Translations under genes and position numbers: made by a program
In this document: positions 43,590 to 51,704 of the stretch, in pieces
Layout of the letters: each line of letters opens with the position of its first letter
How positions within the stretch are numbered: position 1 is the stretch's first letter
From: Paracoccaceae bacterium
Lineage (GTDB): Bacteria > Pseudomonadota > Alphaproteobacteria > Rhodobacterales > Rhodobacteraceae
Assembly (NCBI GenBank): GCA_028284605.1
Contig: JANQRL010000046.1
Span: forward strand, 62,001 to 126,000
Direction of reading: 5' to 3'
DNA: 64,000 nt
The notes under the pieces: model-generated
What the model was told of the DNA's origin: nothing
The model's database searches: none
Seen by the model: the letters and a program-made list of their open reading frames with translations, nothing else

Positions 43590-43618
43590 TTGAACGCCCA
43601 TTCCCGCGCCACTAGTAA
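43590..43618 (+). promoter_or_regulatory. Sigma-70-type promoter of tig
   Basis: TTGAAC (-35) and TAGTAA (-10) with a 17-bp spacer, 59 bp upstream of the tig ATG. Confidence 0.4.
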
Positions 43619-43676
43619 AGCGCAGATCGAACGAGGGCGCCCGGGTGGCGCCCGTTTCCGTCATGCGAGGATGTCC

Positions 43677-45011
43677 ATGCAAGTCACCGAGACCCTGAAC
43701 GAGGGCCTGAAGCGCGGCTACCAGATCACCGTCACTGCCGGTGAGCTGGAAGAGAAGGTCACCGCGAAGCTCGAAGAGGCCCGGCCGGACATCGAGATGA
43801 AGGGCTTTCGCAAGGGCAAGGTGCCGCTGGCGCTCCTGAAGAAACAGTTCGGGCCACGCCTGATGGGCGAGGCGATGCAGGAGGCGATCGACGGGGCGCT
43901 CGGCGAGCATCTGGAGAGTACCGGCGACCGGCCGGCCCAGCAGCCGCAGATGAAGATGACCAATGAGGATTGGAAAGAAGGCGACGACGTGGTGGTCGAC
44001 GTCAATTACGAGAAGCTGCCGGACGTGCCCGAATTCGACTTTGCCGGCCTGAAGTTGGAGCGGCTGGTGGTGAAGGCCGATGACGCGGCGGTCGACGAGG
44101 CGCTGGGCAATCTCGCCGAGACCGCGCCGAACTTTGAGGATCGCAAGAAAGGGTCGAAGGCCAAGGATGGCGATCAGGTGGTGATCGACTTCCTCGGCAA
44201 GGTCGATGGCGAGGCGTTCGAGGGCGGCGCGGCGGAAGACTATCCGCTGGTGCTCGGCTCGAACTCATTCATCCCGGGCTTCGAGGACCAGCTTGTGGGC
44301 GTGAAGGCGGGCGAGGAGAAGGCCGTCGAGGTAAGCTTCCCCGAGGAGTACCAGGCCGAGCATCTGGCCGGGAAGGCGGCGGTGTTCGACGTTACCGTGA
44401 AGGCGGTGAAGGCGTCGAAGGCGGCGGAGATCGACGACGAACTGGCCAAGAAGTTCGGCGCCGAGGATCTGGGGGCGCTGAAGACCCAGATTTCCGAGCG
44501 GCTGGAGGCGGAATATGCCGGCGCGGCGCGGGCGGTGACCAAGCGCGGGCTGCTCGACGCGCTCGACGCGGCGGTGAGTTTCGATCTGCCGACGAGCCTC
44601 GTCGATGCCGAGGCGGGGCAGATCGCGCACCAGCTCTGGCACGAGGAGCACCCTGAGGTTGAGGGCCACGACCACCCGGAGATCGAGGCCACGGACGAGC
44701 ACAAGAGCCTGGCCGAGCGGCGGGTGAAGCTAGGATTGTTCCTTGCCGAGATCGGGCAGCGCGCCGAGGTGCAGGTCTCCGATGCCGAGCTGACCCAGGC
44801 AATCATGACCCAGGCGCGTCAATATCCCGGGCAGGAGCGGCAGTTCTTTGAATTCGTGCAGCAGAATGCCGGGGCGCGACAGCAGATCCAGGCGCCGCTC
44901 TTCGAGGACAAGGTGATCGACCACATCTTCGAGCAGGTCGAGATGACCGAGAAGGACGTGTCGAAGGACGATCTTCAGAAAGCGGTCGAGGCGCTGGAAG
45001 ACGAAGGCTAG
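43677..45011 (+). CDS. tig: Trigger factor
   Basis: 444 residues. Tig binds nascent chains at the ribosome exit and has peptidyl-prolyl isomerase activity. The ribosome-binding motif ([19 protein letters not shown]) is near residues 41-60, the FKBP-like PPIase domain near 155-245 ([37 protein letters not shown]), and a long helical C-terminal chaperone domain follows with a His-rich patch ([16 protein letters not shown]). The start chosen is the second of two in-frame ATGs, preceded by GCGAGG at the correct distance; the first is 6 bp upstream. Confidence 0.97.
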   Translation: MQVTETLNEGLKRGYQITVTAGELEEKVTAKLEEARPDIEMKGFRKGKVPLALLKKQFGPRLMGEAMQEAIDGALGEHLESTGDRPAQQPQMKMTNEDWKEGDDVVVDVNYEKLPDVPEFDFAGLKLERLVVKADDAAVDEALGNLAETAPNFEDRKKGSKAKDGDQVVIDFLGKVDGEAFEGGAAEDYPLVLGSNSFIPGFEDQLVGVKAGEEKAVEVSFPEEYQAEHLAGKAAVFDVTVKAVKASKAAEIDDELAKKFGAEDLGALKTQISERLEAEYAGAARAVTKRGLLDALDAAVSFDLPTSLVDAEAGQIAHQLWHEEHPEVEGHDHPEIEATDEHKSLAERRVKLGLFLAEIGQRAEVQVSDAELTQAIMTQARQYPGQERQFFEFVQQNAGARQQIQAPLFEDKVIDHIFEQVEMTEKDVSKDDLQKAVEALEDEG

Positions 45012-45029
45012 GGGGGCCGACCCTTCATA

Positions 45030-45062
45030 CGCTCCGACAGGGCTGTTCCGTCGTTCGGAGCG
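45030..45062 (+). terminator. Hairpin after tig
   Basis: CGCTCCGA and TCGGAGCG form a perfect 8-bp stem with a 17-nt loop; the following GTTCGTCTTTGTT is only loosely T-rich. It lies 18 bp beyond the tig stop. Confidence 0.42.
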
Positions 45063-45177
45063 GTTCGTCTTTGTTCCGACTGTCCAGACGCACGGGCCCG
45101 GTGGCGAATTGTCCTGTATACCAGCATGCTGGGTGCCGTAGACTGCCCCTATCAAGAAGGATGGGGAGAATTGGGTT

Positions 45178-45657
45178 ATGAGAGCATTTGTTTTTCTTGT
45201 CGCCGCTCTGGTCACACTGGGTTCCAACCGGGCGGAGGCTTGCCCGAACTACAACATGATCGGTGTCGAAAGCTATCAGGCGTCCGGATCGCAGCTCTAC
45301 AGCCGCCGCGATTTCTCTGTGGTGGCCGGAGGGAGCAACTACATCTTCAATTGCCGGAACGTTCGGCCGGGAACCGACACCGGCGCGGGCTACTTCACCA
45401 CGCAGCCGGACTTTTCGTTCGTCCTGTCCGGCATGGGCGGGTATCGGCTCGATATCTCGGTGGTCAGTCAGTGCGACAGTGCGCTCTTGATCAATACCGG
45501 CAATGTGAACTGGTTCTATGACGACGACGATAACGGTAATCTCGATCCCCGGATCGTGCTGACGCGGCCGTCGAACGGACGCATCGATATCTGGGTCGGA
45601 ACCTATGACGGCGCGTATTGCGATGCAGTCCTGAGCCTGGAGACCTTCCTGCGCTGA
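45178..45657 (+). CDS. Secreted PPC-like beta-sandwich protein
   Basis: 159 residues. A signal peptide (MRAFVFLVAALVTLGSNRAEA) is followed by a Cys (ACPNY). The mature part has the pattern of the bacterial pre-peptidase C-terminal fold: the YRLDISVVSQCDSALLIN block, then WFYDDDDNGNLDPRIV and GRIDIWVGTYDGAYC. Four Cys may form two disulfides. It is short and stands alone, so it is a secreted single-domain protein; the binding target is unknown. The Asp-rich loop DDDDNGN could bind calcium. Confidence 0.75.
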   Translation: MRAFVFLVAALVTLGSNRAEACPNYNMIGVESYQASGSQLYSRRDFSVVAGGSNYIFNCRNVRPGTDTGAGYFTTQPDFSFVLSGMGGYRLDISVVSQCDSALLINTGNVNWFYDDDDNGNLDPRIVLTRPSNGRIDIWVGTYDGAYCDAVLSLETFLR

Positions 45658-45686
45658 GCAATCGAGATCGGGCATGCCAAACGTGA

Positions 45687-45712
45687 AGGGCCGCTCCCGC
45701 AGGAACGGCCCT
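45687..45712. terminator. Weak hairpin between convergent genes
   Basis: AGGGCCG and CGGCCCT form a perfect 7-bp stem around 12 nt, in the gap between the secreted-protein gene and rplI. No T-run follows on either strand. Confidence 0.35.
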
Positions 45713-45734
45713 CCGAAGTCGCACTGACCGCGGA

Positions 45735-46379
45735 TCAGTTTACTTCGATGTCGTCCTCGGCCGGGGCCTCTTCGGGCGTGCCGTCGGATTCCGGCGTTTC
45801 CACAAGGTCGTCATCGTCGAGCTGTGCCGCGCCGATATCGTCGAAAAGCTCGGCGATCTCGAATTCCGCCGCGGCTTCTTCTTCGGCGGCAAGCTCCTGG
45901 ATCGACTTGCCGGAAGCCTGAAGGTCGGCCTCTTCCATGGAGCGGGCGACGTTCAGGCGGATCGTGGCTTGCACCTCGGGGTGCAGATCGACGATCACCT
46001 CATGGAGGCCAAGCTCCTTGATCGGGGCGGCGAGCGCCACCTGCTTGCGGTCCAGGCTGAACCCGGCCTCGGTCGCGGCCTCGGCGGCGTCCCGGGTCGA
46101 GACCGAGCCGTAGAGCGAGCCGCCATCGGAGGCGGAGCGGATCACGATAAAGGTCTGCCCGTCGAGCCGGTCGGAGAGCGCCTCGGCCTCCTTGCGGGTC
46201 TCCAGGTTGCGGGCCTCAAGCTGCGCCTTGTCGGTTTCGAACCGGGCGAGATTGGCGGCGTTTGCGCGCAGCGCCTTGCCCTGGGGCAGCAGGAAGTTCC
46301 GGGCGTAGCCTTCCTTGACGGAGACCACGTCGCCCATCTGGCCGAGCTTGGCCACGCGTTCCAGCAGGATGATATCCAT
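45735..46379 (-). CDS. rplI: 50S ribosomal protein L9 with acidic C-terminal extension
   Basis: 214 residues. The N-terminal domain carries the L9 signature ([36 protein letters not shown]) and the connecting helix and C-terminal domain end near residue 150. Beyond that an extension of about 60 residues rich in Glu, Asp and Ala follows ([19 protein letters not shown]). Extensions of this type are common in Rhodobacterales. It is the last gene of the rpsF-rpsR-rplI operon. Confidence 0.96.
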   Translation of the reverse strand: MDIILLERVAKLGQMGDVVSVKEGYARNFLLPQGKALRANAANLARFETDKAQLEARNLETRKEAEALSDRLDGQTFIVIRSASDGGSLYGSVSTRDAAEAATEAGFSLDRKQVALAAPIKELGLHEVIVDLHPEVQATIRLNVARSMEEADLQASGKSIQELAAEEEAAAEFEIAELFDDIGAAQLDDDDLVETPESDGTPEEAPAEDDIEVN

Positions 46380-46391
46380 GTCGGGTTCCCC

Positions 46392-46619
46392 TTACTTCAC
46401 GGCGTAGGGCAAGAGCGCGAGGAACCGGGCGCGCTTTATCGCCTGGGCGAGCTTGCGCTGGTTCTTTGCGCCGACGGCGGTGATGCGGGACGGCACGATC
46501 TTGCCACGCTCGGAAATGTAGCGTTGCAGGAGCTTGGTGTCCTTGTAGTCGATCTTCGGCGCGTTCTCGCCCTCGAACGGGTCGGTCTTGCGGCGGCGGA
46601 AAAACGGTTTGGCGGCCAT
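46392..46619 (-). CDS. rpsR: 30S ribosomal protein S18
   Basis: 75 residues, typical length. The signature ([42 protein letters not shown]) is intact, with Arg-rich tail ends. It binds S6 on the 30S platform. It is 12 bp upstream of rplI and 26 bp downstream of rpsF on the same strand. Confidence 0.98.
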   Translation of the reverse strand: MAAKPFFRRRKTDPFEGENAPKIDYKDTKLLQRYISERGKIVPSRITAVGAKNQRKLAQAIKRARFLALLPYAVK

Positions 46620-46645
46620 CTCTCAGGTCTCCTTGAACGCGGGGA

Positions 46646-46999
46646 TCAGCGGTCGCGGCGGCGGCTGTCCCGCTCGTCGCGCTTCTGCATCTGGATCGAG
46701 GGGCCTTCCTCGTGGGCGTCGACCTTGATGGTCATCACCCGCATGACGTCCTCATGGAGCCGCATCAGCCTCTCCATCTCCTGCACCGCCGGCGCGGGCG
46801 CGTCGGTGCGCAGGTAGGCGTAATGCCCCTTACGGTTCTTGTTGATCTTGTAGGCCATCGTCTTGACGCCCCAGTATTCCTGATCGACGAGCTTGCCGCC
46901 ATTGTCGGCAAGGACGGATCCGAAATGGTCCATGAGGCCTTCGGCTTGCGTGCCGGAGAGGTCCTGGCGCGCGATGAAAACATGCTCGTAAAGCGGCAT
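46646..46999 (-). CDS. rpsF: 30S ribosomal protein S6
   Basis: 117 residues from the ATG of MPLYEHVFIARQD; a longer open frame upstream is not used because S6 begins with this block. The body has YWGVKTMAYKINKNRKGHY and the RLMRLHEDVMRVMTIKV segment. The C-terminal tail is long and charged (QMQKRDERDSRRRDR). First gene of the S6-S18-L9 operon. Confidence 0.97.
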   Translation of the reverse strand: MPLYEHVFIARQDLSGTQAEGLMDHFGSVLADNGGKLVDQEYWGVKTMAYKINKNRKGHYAYLRTDAPAPAVQEMERLMRLHEDVMRVMTIKVDAHEEGPSIQMQKRDERDSRRRDR

Positions 47000-47263
47000 G
47001 CCGTCTCCAATCGTATCTCGGCGCATTTCAAAGGGCAGGGCGGTTCTGGCCTTCCGCACCCCACCCACGAGAGGCTGCGCTGGTCATCAGGTCTCGCGGA
47101 AGGATGGCGCCTTATACAGAAGGCGCGGGGCGGTTCAAGGGGCGTGTCGCGGCAGTCCGCATTTTCACGGCATGGACAAGGCTGCGCCGTCTTCATGCCC
47201 GAAATCGGCAGGACGGTCGGGCAGGCGCCGGGCAACAGGCGCAAGCGGACAGGAGCCAGCCAG

Positions 47264-47845
47264 ATGACCGCGTTCGATACCGAGTTCAGCGAAGCCGGAG
47301 AGATCGAGAGCGGGACGCTGCATCTCGATGAGACCTATTGGGGCTACATCATCCGGTCCGGGCCGGAGGTGTCCTCCACGCTTCAGCTTTTGAAGGCGAT
47401 GGCCTGGCTGGCCGGGGTCGGGTTCTACCTCGCCGCCGTTGGGGTCTGGTTGATGCCGGAGATGATGTTCGGCGGTAACGCCCTGATGATGAAGGGGCTG
47501 GGCTCGGCCCTGATGGTGTCGATTGCGGTACTGCTTGGCTGGTTCGCGCGGCAGGGCCATGTCGCCGAGGTCCAGGTCGATTGTGCGCAGTCCGAGCTCC
47601 GCGAGGTGATGCGGGACACGCGCGGGCGCGGCACGCTGATCGGCCGGCACCGGTTTCAGGATATCGGCGCGGTCTTCATCGACCGGACGGGCGCGGACCG
47701 GGGTCGGGCGCGGCTTCTGATCCGGCTCGGCGGGTCCGCGGTGAGCGTGCCCATCGCCCAGGGCCGTGTCGAGCGGCTCGAACATCTGCGCGACCGGCTC
47801 GGCCGCGATCTGCTCGAAGGCAAGGCCGCGCGGCTCCGGCGCTGA
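47264..47845 (+). CDS. Hypothetical membrane protein upstream of fabD
   Basis: 193 residues. Two hydrophobic helices (near 45-70 and 75-95: LKAMAWLAGVGFYLAAVGVWLM and SALMVSIAVLLGWFA), with a hydrophilic N-terminus and a C-terminal cytoplasmic domain of about 95 residues (FARQGHVAEVQVDCAQSELREVMRDTRGRG, then the strand ARLLIRLGGSAVSVPIAQG). This looks like a small PH-like domain attached to a membrane anchor, but that is a guess. It is divergent from rpsF and 83 bp upstream of fabD. Not recognised. Confidence 0.66.
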   Translation: MTAFDTEFSEAGEIESGTLHLDETYWGYIIRSGPEVSSTLQLLKAMAWLAGVGFYLAAVGVWLMPEMMFGGNALMMKGLGSALMVSIAVLLGWFARQGHVAEVQVDCAQSELREVMRDTRGRGTLIGRHRFQDIGAVFIDRTGADRGRARLLIRLGGSAVSVPIAQGRVERLEHLRDRLGRDLLEGKAARLRR

Positions 47846-47928
47846 TCGCCCTCATTCTTGTGGCCCCCTTTCTTGTGACCCGGGCGCGGGCAGGCTAAGC
47901 CCGTGCCCAGGCAGACGAGCGGGGTGAC

Positions 47929-48867
47929 ATGCGGGCATTCGTGTTTCCGGGCCAAGGCGCCCAGACCATCGGGATGGGCAAGGCCCTCGCCGAAGCCTAT
48001 CCGGCGGCGCGGGCGGTTTTCGACGAGGTCGATGAGGCGCTGGGCGAGACGCTCTCCGCGCTGATCTGGGAGGGGGAGATCGAGACGCTCACCCTCACGG
48101 CGAATGCCCAGCCGGCCCTGATGGCGACCTCCATGGCCGCGATGGCGGCGTTGGCGGCCGAGGGGGTGACGGTTGAGGCCGCATCCTACGTCGCCGGGCA
48201 TTCTTTGGGTGAGTATTCTGCGCTTTGCGCGGCCGGGGCTTTGGGGCTCGCCGATACGGCGCGGCTGTTGCGGGTGCGCGGCACGGCGATGCAGGAGGCG
48301 GTGCCCGTGGGCGAGGGGGCGATGGCGGCCCTCCTCGGCCTCGATTTTGAGACCGCGCGGGCCGTGGCCGAGGAGGCGGCGCAGGGCGAGGTCTGTCAGG
48401 CGGCCAATGACAACGATCCCGGTCAGGTCGTGGTGTCGGGCCATAAGGCGGCGGTGGAGCGGGCGGTGGAGATCGCCAAGGGCAAGGGCGCCAGGCGCGC
48501 GATGCTCCTGCCGGTCAGCGCGCCGTTCCACTCGCGACTGATGGAGCCGGCGGCGCGGGCCATGGCCGAGGCGCTCGACCATGTCGATATCCGGGAGCCC
48601 AAGGTGCCGCTGGTGGCCAATGTGGAGGCCGCGGCGGTGGACGACCCGGTGCTGATCCGGGCGCTGCTCGTCGATCAGGTCATGGGCTCGGTGCGCTGGC
48701 GCGAGAGCGTGATGTGGATGGCGGCCAAAGGCGTGACGGAGATTTGGGAGATCGGCGCGGGCAAGGCGCTCTCCGGCATGGTGCGGCGGATCGACAAGTC
48801 GGTGGCCACGCGCAATGTCGGCACGCCGGAGGATGTGGCCGCGGCCCTGGAGGCGCTCGATGGCTAG
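47929..48867 (+). CDS. fabD: Malonyl-CoA:ACP transacylase
   Basis: 312 residues. FabD loads malonate onto ACP for fatty acid synthesis. The oxyanion motif FPGQGAQ, the nucleophile GHSLGEYSAL (Ser92), the SAPFHSRLM block with the catalytic His and the late NVEAAAV segment are intact. The end overlaps the following gene by 8 bp. First gene of a fab cluster that is interrupted by two extra genes. Confidence 0.97.
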   Translation: MRAFVFPGQGAQTIGMGKALAEAYPAARAVFDEVDEALGETLSALIWEGEIETLTLTANAQPALMATSMAAMAALAAEGVTVEAASYVAGHSLGEYSALCAAGALGLADTARLLRVRGTAMQEAVPVGEGAMAALLGLDFETARAVAEEAAQGEVCQAANDNDPGQVVVSGHKAAVERAVEIAKGKGARRAMLLPVSAPFHSRLMEPAARAMAEALDHVDIREPKVPLVANVEAAAVDDPVLIRALLVDQVMGSVRWRESVMWMAAKGVTEIWEIGAGKALSGMVRRIDKSVATRNVGTPEDVAAALEALDG

Positions 48868-49444
48868 CCGCGCGGCGCTCTGGATTGGCGGTGCGGTCGT
48901 GGTGGCCGGGGCGGTCGGCGGGCTTCTGTGGCTCTCCTTGCAGGGCGCGGCGGAGTTTCGCGTCGACGGTACCGATCTGCACGTGGCGGGAGAGTTGAGC
49001 GGGGCGAGCACGCACCGGCTGGAGGTTCTGCTGGAGGAGAATCCGGGGCTGGAGCGCTTGGTGCTCGGCGATGTCGAGGGCGGCACCGATATGACAGTGA
49101 TCGTCGGCAAGGCGTTCCTGATCCGGCAGGCGGGGCTCGCCGCGGAGATCGCCGCCGGGGCGGAGGTGGCGAATGACGGGGTGCTGATGTTCCTCGCCGG
49201 ATCGCCCCGGACAATGGGCGCGGGAGCCGCGATCGTGCTGACCGATGCCGAGGCGGCGCGGGCGGTAGGGCTGCCCTATGACGTCTCGCTCGGCGCCGAT
49301 CAGGAGCGGAGGCATTATGTCGGAACGGAGCTTATGGCGCCGGACCTGGCGGCCGCGATTGACGAGGTCGCAGAGACCGGCGGCGAGCGGCGGATCGGCC
49401 CGGCGGAGGCCGCGGCGCTGGGGCTTCTCGGGGCCGAGAATTAG
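48860..49444 (+). CDS. Membrane-anchored COG3904-like (ClpP-fold) protein in the fab cluster
   Basis: 194 residues. One N-terminal hydrophobic helix (residues 8-27: WIGGAVVVAGAVGGLLWLSLQ) is followed by an exported or periplasmic domain. The pattern ELSGASTHRLEVLLEENPGLERLVLG, then a Gly-rich loop and KAFLIRQAGLAAEIAAGAEVANDGVLMFLAGSPR, resembles the ClpP/crotonase-like predicted periplasmic family COG3904; here the catalytic Ser region reads VANDGVLMFLAG, without the usual Ser-Ala-Cys. So it may be a non-catalytic relative. It overlaps fabD by 8 bp and is 12 bp before fabG, so it is co-transcribed with them. Confidence 0.6.
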   Translation: MASRAALWIGGAVVVAGAVGGLLWLSLQGAAEFRVDGTDLHVAGELSGASTHRLEVLLEENPGLERLVLGDVEGGTDMTVIVGKAFLIRQAGLAAEIAAGAEVANDGVLMFLAGSPRTMGAGAAIVLTDAEAARAVGLPYDVSLGADQERRHYVGTELMAPDLAAAIDEVAETGGERRIGPAEAAALGLLGAEN

Positions 49445-49456
49445 AGGGAGGACGGG

Positions 49457-50194
49457 ATGTTCGATCTGACGGGGAAGGCGGCGCTGGTCACCGGCGCATC
49501 GGGAGGCATCGGCGGGGCCATCGCGACGGCGCTGCACGGGGCCGGGGCAACTGTCGGGCTTTCGGGCACCCGCGAGGGGCCGCTCGAAGAGCTGGCTGGG
49601 GCGCTCGGTGAGCGAGCCCATGTCCTGCCCTGCAACCTCTCCGACGCCGAGGCCGTCGAGAGCCTGCCGAAACGGGCGGCCGAGGCGATGGGGGCGGTCG
49701 ATATCCTGGTCAACAATGCCGGGATCACCCGGGACCAGATTTTCATGCGGATGTCGGACGACGACTGGGCCCAGGTGATCGAGGTCAACCTCACCAGCAC
49801 CATGCGGCTCTGCAAGGGTGTGATCCGGGGCATGATGAAGGCGCGCTGGGGTCGGATCGTGAATATCTCCTCGGTGGTCGGTGCCACCGGCAATCCGGGG
49901 CAGGCGAACTATGCCGCTTCGAAGGCCGGGATGGTGGGGATGTCGAAATCCATCGCCTATGAGGTGGCGAGCCGGGGGATCACCGTGAACTGCGTGGCGC
50001 CGGGCTTCATCGCAACCGCGATGACCGAGAAACTGACCGAAGATCAGAAGGCCGGGATTCTGGGCCAGATCCCCTCGGGACGCATGGGCGAGGCGGGGGA
50101 GATCGGCGCCGCAGTGCTCTATCTGGCAAGCCCTGAGGCCGGTTACGTCACCGGCACCGTGCTGCATGTCAATGGCGGGATGGCGATGCTCTGA
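49457..50194 (+). CDS. fabG: 3-oxoacyl-ACP reductase
   Basis: 245 residues. NADPH-dependent reduction of beta-ketoacyl-ACP. The cofactor motif TGASGGIGGAIA, the NNAG (ILVNNAGITRDQIF), the Ser of NISSVVGATG and NYAASKAG (Tyr-x3-Lys) are all in place, and the C-terminal GYVTGTVLHVNGGMAM is the FabG signature. The ATG follows GAGGGAGGACGG. It is in the operon fabD-(unknown)-fabG. Confidence 0.97.
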   Translation: MFDLTGKAALVTGASGGIGGAIATALHGAGATVGLSGTREGPLEELAGALGERAHVLPCNLSDAEAVESLPKRAAEAMGAVDILVNNAGITRDQIFMRMSDDDWAQVIEVNLTSTMRLCKGVIRGMMKARWGRIVNISSVVGATGNPGQANYAASKAGMVGMSKSIAYEVASRGITVNCVAPGFIATAMTEKLTEDQKAGILGQIPSGRMGEAGEIGAAVLYLASPEAGYVTGTVLHVNGGMAML

Positions 50195-50224
50195 GAGCGC
50201 TATCAGCGGCCCTTGTGAAAGCAT

Positions 50225-50252
50225 TTGCCCGAGGGGGAATCTCTGCTATAGG
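50225..50252 (+). promoter_or_regulatory. Promoter candidate of acpP
   Basis: TTGCCC and TATAGG with a 16-bp spacer, 115 bp upstream of the acpP ATG, in the only sizeable gap of the fab cluster. With the terminator after acpP this makes acpP a separate transcription unit. Confidence 0.4.
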
Positions 50253-50367
50253 CGGCGCAGATTTTCCGCGGGCGCCCCTCGTGCGGCCCCCGCATATGGC
50301 AGGACGAACCGCCCCAAGGGGCAACAAAAGAACGGGCACGAGCCCCTTCAGAATGTGAGGACCTGAT

Positions 50368-50601
50368 ATGAGCGACGTCGAAGCCCGTGTGCGCAAGATC
50401 GTGGTGGAACACCTGTCCGTGGAAGAGGACAAGGTGGTCGAGAACGCCTCCTTCATCGACGATCTGGGGGCCGACAGCCTCGACACCGTCGAGCTGGTGA
50501 TGGCCTTCGAGGAGGAGTTCGGCATCGAGATCCCCGACGACGCGGCGGAGACGATCCAGACCTTCGGCGACGCGGTGAAGTTCATCAACGACGCGCGGTG
50601 A
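50368..50601 (+). CDS. acpP: Acyl carrier protein
   Basis: 77 residues, acidic, four helices. Ser37 in [10 protein letters not shown] is the 4'-phosphopantetheine site. Supplies acyl chains to FabD, FabG, FabF, to the late acyltransferases and to the LuxI-type AHL synthase, which is also in this window. The gene has its own promoter candidate and a strong terminator, as expected for a highly expressed gene. Confidence 0.98.
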   Translation: MSDVEARVRKIVVEHLSVEEDKVVENASFIDDLGADSLDTVELVMAFEEEFGIEIPDDAAETIQTFGDAVKFINDAR

Positions 50602-50638
50602 CGACAGGTCATTCATAGGCGCGCCGAGGTGCGCGAGG

Positions 50639-50670
50639 CGGCGTCCCCCGGGGGCGCCGTTTTCATTTTC
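50639..50670 (+). terminator. Intrinsic terminator after acpP
   Basis: CGGCGTCCCCC and GGGGGCGCCG form a nearly perfect stem with one bulged T, followed by TTTTCATTTT. It lies between acpP and the ureohydrolase gene, whose ATG is 17 bp further on. Confidence 0.72.
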
Positions 50671-50686
50671 AGGATGGGAGGGTGCG

Positions 50687-51622
50687 ATGACCGGAGTTGG
50701 GGATATGTTCGGTGGTGTGTCATCAGAGACCTTTCTGGGTCTGCCCAAGGCGGCGCCCGGAGAGCTGGACGGGGCACGTGCGGCGATCCTCGGGGCGGAT
50801 ACGGCGACGCCCTATCGGGCGGTGGGGCCCTTTGCGGCCGGCGGCGCGGATGCGTTGCGCAAGGGTGCGGCGGATTATGCCGGGACGACGGGACACTGGA
50901 ATTTTGACCTCGATGCGGTGGCGCTGCCCGAAGGGTTTGCCGTCGATTGCGGCGACCTGCCGGTCGATCCCGCCGATGGGCCGGGCAACCGGGCGCTGAT
51001 CGAGGGGGCGATCCGCGAGGTTGCGGGGCAGGGCGCGGTGCCGGTGCTGATCGGCGGCGACGATTCCGTGCCGATCCCGGTGATCGCGGTGCTCGGGCCG
51101 GAGCCGCTCTGGATCGTGCAGGTGGACGCCCATATCGACTGGCGCGACGAGGTCGAGGGCGAGCGGTTCGGGCTCTCCTCGAACATGCGGCGCGCTTCGG
51201 AGATGGGCCATGTCGAGGGGATCATCCAGATCGGCCAGCGCGGCATCGGCTCGGCCCGGGCGGCGGATGTGGCGGCGGCACGGGACTGGGGCGCGCATTT
51301 GATCGCGGCCGGGGCGCTCCATGACGGGGCCGATCCGCTCGCCGCTCTGCCCGAGGGCGCCCGGGTCTGTCTGGTCTTCGATTTCGACGGGCTCGACCCG
51401 GCGATCATGCCGGCGGTGCTGGCGCCGACCTCGGGCGGGTTGAGCTACTGGCAGGCGGTGCGGATCGTCGAAGGGATCGAGGCGAAGGCACGGATCGCGG
51501 GCATCACCATGGCCGAATTTGTCACCGAACGGGATATCGGTGGGCAAGGCGCGGTGCTCGGCGCGCAGCTTCTGACCACCTGGCTCGGGATCATCGCGCA
51601 GCGGGCGGCGCGGACCGGCTGA
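50687..51622 (+). CDS. Ureohydrolase (agmatinase/arginase) family protein with an altered metal ligand
   Basis: 311 residues. The family hydrolyses guanidino groups with a Mn2+ pair. Metal-site motifs are seen as IGGDDSVPIPVI (family GGDHS, so the first His ligand is Asp), VDAHIDWRDE (Asp-x-His-x-Asp intact) and VFDFDGLDPAIMPAV (Asp-x-Asp intact). So five of six usual ligands are kept. The C-terminus EFVTERDIGGQGAVLGAQLLTTWLG fits the family. The substrate is unknown. It sits between acpP and fabF, an unusual place, with a good Shine-Dalgarno (GGGAGGG) and the acpP terminator just upstream. Confidence 0.85.
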   Translation: MTGVGDMFGGVSSETFLGLPKAAPGELDGARAAILGADTATPYRAVGPFAAGGADALRKGAADYAGTTGHWNFDLDAVALPEGFAVDCGDLPVDPADGPGNRALIEGAIREVAGQGAVPVLIGGDDSVPIPVIAVLGPEPLWIVQVDAHIDWRDEVEGERFGLSSNMRRASEMGHVEGIIQIGQRGIGSARAADVAAARDWGAHLIAAGALHDGADPLAALPEGARVCLVFDFDGLDPAIMPAVLAPTSGGLSYWQAVRIVEGIEAKARIAGITMAEFVTERDIGGQGAVLGAQLLTTWLGIIAQRAARTG

Positions 51623-51704
51623 GACCCGCTTGGGGCGCCCCTTGCCCCTCTGAGCCGGGCCGGGCTATCAGGGCGCACGACAATTATCGAGGTGAGGGCA
51701 GGCT

